64,000 nt of DNA from Pseudomonas capeferrum (GTDB lineage Bacteria; Pseudomonadota; Gammaproteobacteria; Pseudomonadales; Pseudomonadaceae), in contig NZ_JAAMQM010000007.1 of NCBI RefSeq assembly GCF_013523055.1, positions 173,146 to 237,145 on the forward strand, in the 5' to 3' direction. Below are positions 57,240 to 64,000 of this stretch, piece after piece; position 1 is the first letter of the stretch; each line of letters opens with the position of its first letter. The translations under genes and the position numbers were made by a program. Under the pieces are notes generated by a model, which saw only the letters and a list, made by a program, of their open reading frames with translations, was not told the origin of the DNA and did not search any database.

Positions 57240-57362
57240 TCGGGCGTACTCCCTGGTACCGAGCAGGCCGCCAGGCGGCCGAATCACGGCCGTTCCGGCG
57301 GCCTTGCAAGGCCGCTCGTCAAAGGTTCTATCGCGTGGCAGGCAACTGCCGGGATGGCCCGA

Positions 57363-58007
57363 TCACGCGTCGCGGAACAGCCAAGGCTGGCTGGCGCGGT
57401 GCTTGCCCTCGAAGGCATTGATGGCTTCGGCGTCCTGCAGGGTCAGGCCGATGTCGTCCAGGCCGTTGAGCAGGCAGTGCTTGCGGAAGGCGTCGATCTC
57501 GAAATGCAGTACCTTGCCATCGGGGCGAGTCACGGCCTGTGCCTGCAAGTCGATGGTCAGCTGGTAGCCCGGGGTGGCCTCGACCTGCTTGAACAATTCG
57601 TCGACTTCCTCATCGTCGAGGATGATCGGCAGCAAACCGTTCTTGAAACTGTTGTTGAAGAAGATGTCGGCAAAGCTTGGTGCGATGACGCTGCGGAAAC
57701 CGTATTCATCCAGTGCCCACGGCGCATGCTCGCGGCTGGAACCGCAACCGAAGTTCTCCCGCGCCAGCAGCACGCTGGCGCCCTGGTAACGCTCGTGGTT
57801 GAGCACGAATTCGTTGTTCAAGGGGCGCTTGCTGTTGTCCTGATACGGCTGGCCGACGTCCAGGTAACGCCACTCGTCGAACAGGTTGGGGCCGAAACCG
57901 GTGCGCTTGATCGACTTGAGAAACTGCTTGGGGATGATCTGGTCGGTATCGACGTTGGCACGATCCAACGGCGCGACAAGGCCAATGTGCTGGGTGAAGG
58001 CTTTCAT
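57363..58007 (-). CDS. leuD: 3-isopropylmalate dehydratase small subunit
   Basis: A 214-residue small subunit that forms isopropylmalate isomerase with LeuC. Motifs [12 protein letters not shown] and [20 protein letters not shown] are intact. The start ATG at 58007 overlaps the leuC stop (ATGA) with AAGGGAG upstream, so I rejected the longer frame to 58217, which lies inside leuC. Confidence 0.97.
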   Translation of the reverse strand: MKAFTQHIGLVAPLDRANVDTDQIIPKQFLKSIKRTGFGPNLFDEWRYLDVGQPYQDNSKRPLNNEFVLNHERYQGASVLLARENFGCGSSREHAPWALDEYGFRSVIAPSFADIFFNNSFKNGLLPIILDDEEVDELFKQVEATPGYQLTIDLQAQAVTRPDGKVLHFEIDAFRKHCLLNGLDDIGLTLQDAEAINAFEGKHRASQPWLFRDA

Positions 58008-59437
58008 GCTGCGCTCCCTTGGATCAATTCGCGGACATCGATGAAGTGACCGGTTACCGCCGCAGCGGCGGCCATGGCCGGGCTGACCAGGTGGGTACGA
58101 CCACCGGCGCCCTGACGACCTTCGAAGTTGCGGTTGGAAGTCGACGCGCAGTGCTCGCCGCTTTCGAGGCGATCCGGGTTCATCGCCAGACACATGGAGC
58201 AGCCTGGTTCGCGCCATTCGAAACCGGCTTCCAGGAAGATCTTGTCCAGACCTTCACGTTCCGCCTGGGCCTTGACCAGGCCCGAGCCCGGCACGACGAT
58301 CGCCTGCTTGACGGTCGCGCAGACCTTGCGTCCCTTGGCGATCTCCGCCGCGGCACGCAGGTCTTCGATGCGCGAGTTGGTGCAGGAGCCAATGAACACG
58401 CGGTCGAGGCGAATATCGGTGATCGCCTGGTTGGCGCTGAGGCCCATGTACTTGAGCGCACGCTCGATCGAACCACGCTTGACCAGATCCGGTTCGGCAG
58501 CCGGATCCGGCACACGCTGGTCGACGGCCAGGACCATCTCGGGCGAGGTGCCCCAGCTGACCTGCGGCTTGATCCGCGCGGCATCGAGCTCGACCACGGT
58601 GTCGAATACAGCGTCTTCGTCGGACACCAGGTCCTTCCAGGCCTCGACCGCCTGCGCCCAGTGCGCGCCCTTCGGCGAGTAGGGACGACCTTCGACGTAT
58701 TTCACGGTCTTTTCGTCGGTGGCCACCAAGCCAACACGCGCACCGGCTTCGATGGACATGTTGCAGATGGTCATGCGGCCTTCCATGGACAGGTCGCGAA
58801 TGGCGCTGCCCGCGAACTCCATGGCATGACCGTTGCCGCCGGCGGTACCGATCTGGCCGATCACCGCGAGCACGATGTCCTTGGCAGTCACGCCGACGGC
58901 CAGTTGGCCTTCGACACGCACCAGCATGTTCTTCATCTTCTTGGCGACCAGGCACTGGGTGGCCAGTACATGCTCGACCTCGGACGTGCCGATACCGTGG
59001 GCCAGCGCGCCGAAGGCGCCGTGGGTCGAGGTGTGCGAATCGCCACAGACCACGGTCATGCCCGGCAAGGTAGCGCCCTGCTCCGGGCTGATGACATGGA
59101 CGATGCCCTGGCGCTCGTCATTCATCTTGAATTCGACGATGCCGTATTCATCGCAGTTCTCATCGAGGGTCTGCACCTGCAGGCGCGACACCTGGTCGAC
59201 GATGGCCTCGACGCCGCCCTTGCGCTCAGGGGTGGTCGGCACGTTGTGGTCCGGCGTGGCGATGTTGGTATCGATGCGCCATGGCTTGCGCTGCGCCAGG
59301 CGCAGACCCTCGAAGGCCTGTGGCGATGTCACTTCGTGGATGATGTGGCGGTCGATGTAGATCAGCGACGAGCCATCGTCGCGCTGCTTGACCACATGCG
59401 AATTCCAGAGTTTGTCGTAGAGCGTTCTGCCGGCCAT
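58004..59437 (-). CDS. leuC: 3-isopropylmalate dehydratase large subunit
   Basis: A 477-residue aconitase-family protein. The 4Fe-4S ligands are in GSCTNSR and [25 protein letters not shown] binds substrate. Start ATG at 59437 ([16 protein letters not shown]) has GAGGA 7 bases upstream. It heads the leuCD-leuB run and diverges from a LysR regulator that is the obvious candidate controller. Confidence 0.97.
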   Translation of the reverse strand: MAGRTLYDKLWNSHVVKQRDDGSSLIYIDRHIIHEVTSPQAFEGLRLAQRKPWRIDTNIATPDHNVPTTPERKGGVEAIVDQVSRLQVQTLDENCDEYGIVEFKMNDERQGIVHVISPEQGATLPGMTVVCGDSHTSTHGAFGALAHGIGTSEVEHVLATQCLVAKKMKNMLVRVEGQLAVGVTAKDIVLAVIGQIGTAGGNGHAMEFAGSAIRDLSMEGRMTICNMSIEAGARVGLVATDEKTVKYVEGRPYSPKGAHWAQAVEAWKDLVSDEDAVFDTVVELDAARIKPQVSWGTSPEMVLAVDQRVPDPAAEPDLVKRGSIERALKYMGLSANQAITDIRLDRVFIGSCTNSRIEDLRAAAEIAKGRKVCATVKQAIVVPGSGLVKAQAEREGLDKIFLEAGFEWREPGCSMCLAMNPDRLESGEHCASTSNRNFEGRQGAGGRTHLVSPAMAAAAAVTGHFIDVRELIQGSAA

Positions 59438-59470
59438 CGGACTGTTCCTCATCAGTGTTTCTATGCCAAT

Positions 59471-59549
59471 TAACCCCTTGGCTTGTATGGACGATCCTAT
59501 GGGGTTAGATTGAATAACTCAAATTCATAATTTTTATACTTTGAATAAC
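59471..59549. promoter_or_regulatory. Candidate LysR operator region between leuC and the LysR gene
   Basis: In this 129-base divergent gap there is an inverted repeat TAACCCC (59471-59477) / GGGGTTA (59501-59507) and a direct repeat TTGAATAAC at 59510-59518 and 59541-59549, spaced 31 bases (about three helix turns). The AT-rich stretch 59515-59545 is a plausible promoter zone. LysR-type regulators usually bind such divergent sites. Confidence 0.5.
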
Positions 59550-59566
59550 CACAAGGAATACGATGC

Positions 59567-60445
59567 GTGGATCTTGCTAACCTGACTGCCTTTCTGGCGA
59601 TCGCGGAAACCGGCAGCTTTTCCGGAGCGGGCGAGCGCCTTCACCTCACCCAGCCGGCCATCAGCAAACGCATCGCCGGCCTCGAGCAGCAGCTGGATAT
59701 CCGCCTGTTCGATCGCCTGGGCCGCGAAGTCACCCTGACCGAGGCCGGGCGCGCCCTGCTGCCGCGCGCCTATCAGATCCTCAATGTTCTGGATGATACG
59801 CGCCGCGCGCTGACCAACCTGAGCAGAGAAGTGACCGGTCGGCTGACCCTGGCAACCAGTCATCATATAGGTCTGCACCGCCTGCCCCCGTTGCTACGGG
59901 CATTTACTCGCAAGTATCCCGCCGTCGCGCTGGATATTCAGTTCATGGATTCGGAAGCGGCCTATGACGAAATCCTCCATGGGCGGGCCGAAATAGCCGT
60001 CATTACCCTCGCTCCCGAGCCTCATCACCTGGTGAGCGCGGTAACGGTATGGGAAGACGCCCTGGATTTCGTCGCGGCGCCCGAACACCCCTTGGCCAAC
60101 AACAGCACCGTCGGCCTGGCCGATGTTGCCCGACACCCGGCGGTGTTTCCTGGAGGCAATACCTTCACCCACCACATCGTCCAGCGCCTGTTCGAGAGCC
60201 AGGGGCTGACACCGAACATCGCCATGAGCACCAATTACCTGGAGACCATCAAGATGATGGTTTCCATCGGACTGGCGTGGAGCGTATTGCCGCGGACCAT
60301 GCTCGACGAGCAGGTTTCATCCATTGCCCTGAACGGCATACAGCTTTCGCGCAAGCTAGGCTACATTTTGCATACGGAACGAACGCTATCGAACGCGGCG
60401 CGCGCCTTCATGGCCCTGCTCGACAGCCAGGCAAGCGCCGCCTGA
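59567..60445 (+). CDS. LysR family transcriptional regulator
   Basis: A 292-residue regulator with an N-terminal winged HTH (MDLANLTAFLAIAETGSFSG ... LHLTQPAISKRIAGLEQQL) and a periplasmic-binding-like effector domain. The start is a GTG at 59567 with AAGGA about 9 bases upstream; an ATG 4 bases earlier is out of frame. Divergent orientation from leuC suggests control of leucine synthesis, as for the matching gene in other pseudomonads; the effector is unknown. Confidence 0.9.
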   Translation: MDLANLTAFLAIAETGSFSGAGERLHLTQPAISKRIAGLEQQLDIRLFDRLGREVTLTEAGRALLPRAYQILNVLDDTRRALTNLSREVTGRLTLATSHHIGLHRLPPLLRAFTRKYPAVALDIQFMDSEAAYDEILHGRAEIAVITLAPEPHHLVSAVTVWEDALDFVAAPEHPLANNSTVGLADVARHPAVFPGGNTFTHHIVQRLFESQGLTPNIAMSTNYLETIKMMVSIGLAWSVLPRTMLDEQVSSIALNGIQLSRKLGYILHTERTLSNAARAFMALLDSQASAA

Positions 60446-60507
60446 TCCATCGATGGTCCGGCATATCCACTTCAGGGACGCGTCATCCGCCAAAGGTCTG
60501 GTAACCG

Positions 60508-63500
60508 ATGTCAGAATCAGCACACCGCTTTCCGCGTCTGCCGCGTATCTATGCGGCAGACCCACAGGAGTCGGAACAGACTTGGCAAAACGCCCCGCAA
60601 CTGCTGACAGCGCTCAATGGCGCGCGGCTGGGGGCGTGGTTATGGGACATCGAGACCGGGCGGGTCAGTTGGTCGCGCGGGACCCAGGCCCTTTTCGGCT
60701 TCGACCCGCACCTGCCCCTGCCCACCGACATCGATTACCTGGACCTGCTGCCAGAAGAAGATCGCGCGCGCACCCGACAGGCCTTCCATGCCGTGTTCAA
60801 CGGCGAGCCGATCGAACGGGCCATGCGCCATCGCATCCGCTGGCCCGACGGCAGCCTGCATTGGCTGGAAATCACTGGCAGCCTGACCCGCGACCCGCAA
60901 GGCCGAGCGCAGATGATCGGCGTAATCCGCGAGTTCACCCGCCAGCGCGAGCGGGAGAACGCCCTGATCAACTCGGAAAAACGCTTTGCCACCCTGTTTC
61001 ATCTGAGCCCTAACGTGATCCTGCTGACCCGTCGCCATGACGGCATGATCTTCGAGGTCAACCAGCACTTCGAGCACATCCTCGGCTGGCCAAGCCTGCA
61101 GGTGATCGGCAAGACCACGCTGGAGCTTGGCCTGTGGGCCAATCCCGAACAACGCCATCAAGTCCTGGAAGCGACCCGCAACAACAGCGGACCGCTGATC
61201 ATGGAGGCGCAGTTCCGCGCCTGTAGCGGCAGGATCCACGACGGCATTCTCAGCACCCAGGGGATCGAACTCGAAGGCGTCACCTTCCTGATCAGTACCT
61301 TCGTCGATACCACCGAACGCAAACGCGCCGAACAAGCCCTCAAGGACAGCCAGGAGCGTCTGGACCTGGCTCTGGACTCCGCCCAGCTGGGTACCTGGGA
61401 TTGGCACATCCCCACCGGCATGCTCTACGGCTCGGCCCGCGCCGCGCAACTGCACGGGCTCGATCCGGTGCCGTTCCATGATTCGTTCGAGGCTTTTTTC
61501 GAAGGCGTTCCGGAGCAGCAGCGCAGCACCATGCGCCAGGCTTACCGCAGTTTGCGCGACAGGCCTGCCGGCAACTACCAGATCACTTATCGGATCCAGC
61601 TGGAGCTGGGTTCGTCGCGCTATATAGAGAGCCGCGCCCGCCTCTACCGGGACGAACAGGGCAACCCTCTGCGCATGGCCGGGACCTTGCTGGACATCAC
61701 TGAACAGGTCGAGCGGGAGCAGCGGCTGAGCGCCTCCGAAGAAAAATTCGCCAGCCTCTTCCAGGTCAGTCCCGACCCGATCTGCGTCACTCGCCAGGAC
61801 ACTGGCCGGTTCATCGAAATCAACCCTGCATTCAGTCAGACCTTCGGCTGGAGCAGCGAGCAAGTGATCGGCCACACTGCCGAGGAGATCGGCCTGTGGG
61901 CCGAATCTTCGGAGCGGGCCCATCGCATCGAGCGAGTGATTCGCGATCAAGCCCTGAGCAATGTCGCGGTGCAGGTCAATCACCACAATGGCACCGCGCT
62001 GACCTGCGTGATTTCAAGCCGACTGATCACGGTCGACAGCCAACCTTGCAGCGTCACGACACTGCGCGACATCACCCAGCAGCAGCGGGCCGAGGCGGCA
62101 CTCAAAGCCAGCGAGGAGAAGTTCGCCAAGGCCTTCCACTCGAGCCCCGACGCCATCACCATCACCGAGCGCGAGAGCGGACGCTACCTGGAGGTGAACG
62201 ATGGGTTCTGCCGACTGACCGGCTATAGCGCAGCCGAAGTGGTCGGCCTTACCGCGCACGAACTGGGCATCTGGGCCGATGACAAGCAACGTGCCGCCTT
62301 GCTCAACGATCTGGTCAACGGAGGCCGGGTGCACCATCGAGAGATGCTCGGGCGCAACAAGCGCGGTGACATACTGACCGTCGAAGTCTCGGTGGAGCCG
62401 ATCAACCTCAATGACATCGACTGCCTGTTGCTGACTGCCCGCGATGTCAGTCTGCTGAAAAATGCCCAGGCGCAGATCCGTCACCTGGCCTACCATGACC
62501 CCCTGACCAACCTGCCCAACCGCGCTTTGCTGATGGACCGTCTGAGCCAACAGATCGCCCTGCTCAAACAGCACAATCTGCGCGGCGCCCTGCTTTTCCT
62601 GGATCTTGACCACTTCAAGCACATCAACGATTCGCTGGGCCATCCGGTAGGCGATACGGTGCTGAAGATCATCACTGCCCGCCTGGAAGCCAGCGTGCGC
62701 ATGGAGGACACCGTGGCGCGCCTGGGCGGCGATGAATTCGTGGTGCTGATCAGCGGCCTGGAAGGTAGCCGCGAACGAGTGGAAGGCCAGGTGCGCGACC
62801 TGGCCGATACCCTGCGTTCGCTGCTCGCCGAACCGATGTCGCTGGACGGCCAGCGCCTCCAGGTGACGCCCAGCATCGGCGTAGCGCTCATCCCCGACCA
62901 TGGGACGACACCGGCCGACCTGCTCAAGCGCGCCGATATCGCGCTCTATCGAGCCAAGGATTCGGGTCGCAATACAACTCAGTTGTTCCATACCACCATG
63001 CAGCAGGCTGCCAGTGAGCGCCTGCGCATGGAAAACGATCTGCGCCTGGCTCTGACCCGGGGCGAACTGGCCCTGCACTTCCAGCCGCAGGTGGATGCCC
63101 GCGACAACCATATCATCGGTGCCGAAGTGCTGCTGCGCTGGCACCACCCGCAGCTTGGCCAGCAGCAGCCTTCACAGTTCATCCAGGTACTGGAGGAAAG
63201 CGGCCTGATCCTGGAGGTAGGCAGCTGGATCCTCGAGCAGGCCTGCAGTGCTTGCGCGGGCATGCTGCAGGATGGCCTGATCGACGCCGACGATTTCAGC
63301 CTGTGCGTGAACATCAGCCCCCGCCAGTTCCGCCAGAACGATTTCGTCGAGCGGGTATTGCGCAGCCTGGATGACTCGGACCTGCCTCGGCACATGCTCA
63401 AGCTGGAGATCACCGAAGGTATCGTCATCCAGAATATCGAAGACACCATCAACAAGATGCGTGAGCTCAAGCGTTATGGCGTGAGTTTCGCGATGGATGA

Positions 63501-63804
63501 CTTCGGCACCGGCTATTCGTCCCTCACCTACCTCAAGCGCCTGCCCGTGGATGCCCTGAAGATCGATCAATCCTTCGTGCGTGACGCGCCGGAAGACCCC
63601 AACGATGCCGAGATCGTCCGCGCCATCGTCGCCATGGCGCGCAGCCTGGATCTGGCGGTGATCGCCGAAGGCGTCGAGATGATCGAGCAATTGCAATTCC
63701 TCGAGCGTCTGGGCTGCCACCTTTACCAAGGCTACCTGCACAGTCGGCCCCTGCCCTTGCAGGCCTTTCGGCAAATGCTGACGGAAGCGCCGATGGCTCT
63801 TTGA
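60508..63804 (+). CDS. Five-PAS GGDEF-EAL cyclic-di-GMP protein
   Basis: A 1098-residue protein with no membrane segment: PAS-like domains at about 35-145, 155-265, 280-395, 410-520 and 534-645; a GGDEF domain (GGDEF 740-744) with an intact inhibitory I-site RMED (731-734); and an EAL domain whose signature is EVLLR (873-877) with conserved NISPRQF, DDFGTGYSSL (997 on), KIDQSF and AEGVE. GGDEF makes and EAL degrades c-di-GMP; both sites look usable, since EVL keeps the catalytic Glu. PAS 2, 4 and 5 share an ELGLWA-like motif, pointing to internal duplication. Confidence 0.94.
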   Translation: MSESAHRFPRLPRIYAADPQESEQTWQNAPQLLTALNGARLGAWLWDIETGRVSWSRGTQALFGFDPHLPLPTDIDYLDLLPEEDRARTRQAFHAVFNGEPIERAMRHRIRWPDGSLHWLEITGSLTRDPQGRAQMIGVIREFTRQRERENALINSEKRFATLFHLSPNVILLTRRHDGMIFEVNQHFEHILGWPSLQVIGKTTLELGLWANPEQRHQVLEATRNNSGPLIMEAQFRACSGRIHDGILSTQGIELEGVTFLISTFVDTTERKRAEQALKDSQERLDLALDSAQLGTWDWHIPTGMLYGSARAAQLHGLDPVPFHDSFEAFFEGVPEQQRSTMRQAYRSLRDRPAGNYQITYRIQLELGSSRYIESRARLYRDEQGNPLRMAGTLLDITEQVEREQRLSASEEKFASLFQVSPDPICVTRQDTGRFIEINPAFSQTFGWSSEQVIGHTAEEIGLWAESSERAHRIERVIRDQALSNVAVQVNHHNGTALTCVISSRLITVDSQPCSVTTLRDITQQQRAEAALKASEEKFAKAFHSSPDAITITERESGRYLEVNDGFCRLTGYSAAEVVGLTAHELGIWADDKQRAALLNDLVNGGRVHHREMLGRNKRGDILTVEVSVEPINLNDIDCLLLTARDVSLLKNAQAQIRHLAYHDPLTNLPNRALLMDRLSQQIALLKQHNLRGALLFLDLDHFKHINDSLGHPVGDTVLKIITARLEASVRMEDTVARLGGDEFVVLISGLEGSRERVEGQVRDLADTLRSLLAEPMSLDGQRLQVTPSIGVALIPDHGTTPADLLKRADIALYRAKDSGRNTTQLFHTTMQQAASERLRMENDLRLALTRGELALHFQPQVDARDNHIIGAEVLLRWHHPQLGQQQPSQFIQVLEESGLILEVGSWILEQACSACAGMLQDGLIDADDFSLCVNISPRQFRQNDFVERVLRSLDDSDLPRHMLKLEITEGIVIQNIEDTINKMRELKRYGVSFAMDDFGTGYSSLTYLKRLPVDALKIDQSFVRDAPEDPNDAEIVRAIVAMARSLDLAVIAEGVEMIEQLQFLERLGCHLYQGYLHSRPLPLQAFRQMLTEAPMAL

Positions 63805-63870
63805 ACATCGCGCCGAGGCCGGGCTGTGACGCGTGACGGCTCGAACAACGAAATAAGGGCACCCGAAGGT

Positions 63871-64000
63871 CAATGCCAGTCAGTTAAGCGCCACAATCTG
63901 CAATTGGGGCTGCTTCGCACCCCTTCGCGGGCAAGCCCGCTCCCACAAGTTGAGCGCTGAATTCAGGAACTGCGCACTTCTTGTGGGAGCGGGCTTGCCC
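63871..64000. repeat. REP doublet of a second class, cut by the window end
   Basis: An inverted pair CTTCGCGGGCAAGCCCGCTC... (63923-63949) and ...GAGCGGGCTTGCCC (63980-64000, truncated) of the TGTGGGAGCGGGC type follows the GGDEF-EAL gene. It is preceded at 63871-63883 by CAATGCCAGTCAG, the same end motif as elements A, C and D. The right end lies beyond the window. Confidence 0.65.

Overview
The window is a chromosomal segment of a fluorescent Pseudomonas, most likely of the P. putida group. This rests on high GC, the core gene order leuC-leuD-methyltransferase-leuB-asd-usg-fimV-truA-trpF-accD-folC-cvpA-purF-metZ, putida-type REP doublets and many Pseudomonas-restricted small families. It is mostly housekeeping chromosome, with a few accessory insertions.

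Layout. 1-1309: the 5' part of a Tle1-type (DUF2235) lipase/T6SS effector, cut by the window edge. 1650-8457: a tightly coupled MoxR/Bat operon (MoxR AAA+ ATPase, DUF58, DUF4381, VWA BatA, VWA-TPR fusion, BatD). 8508-13390: sbcD-sbcC DNA-end nuclease. 13640-19283: lactonase-like propeller, DUF5629, an RND/MMPL exporter coupled to a YCF48-like periplasmic propeller, DUF1289 and a small conserved protein. 19353-22809: CDF transporter, sorbosone-dehydrogenase-like lipoprotein with a DUF2231 membrane protein, NIPSNAP protein. 23104-30788: pepN, DUF2797, DUF1315, rhomboid protease, metallophosphatase, nadK, and DUF1853 behind a duplicated leader. 31053-34222: a PLP deaminase, then an AT-richer bacteriocin locus with an intact Im9-type immunity gene and an S-type pyocin gene broken by about eight single-base frameshifts. 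34551-40074: fadH, a nitrilase-fold protein without its catalytic Cys, an AraC regulator, a tiny antisense-overlapping gene and a DUF2242 lipoprotein. 40279-40687: tRNA-Asp, tRNA-Asp, tRNA-Val. 40878-59437: a long minus-strand run of biosynthetic genes (methionine, purine, folate, fatty acid, tryptophan, Asp-family and leucine) plus fimV and truA. 59567-63804: a LysR regulator divergent from leuC, and a five-PAS GGDEF-EAL protein.

How genes work together. The Bat operon has ATG-TGA overlaps throughout, which suggests a membrane-associated chaperone or assembly complex. leuC, leuD and leuB supply the isomerase and dehydrogenase steps of leucine synthesis. accD, folC, cvpA and purF form the classic conserved block downstream of fimV-truA-trpF.

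The most unusual structures are four long imperfect-palindromic elements of about 200-265 bp built around REP doublets, all placed at gene 3' ends, whose outer ends share a CAATGCCAGTCAG-like motif, and the frameshift-riddled pyocin next to a clean immunity gene. No CRISPR array, transposase, integrase or rRNA was seen.
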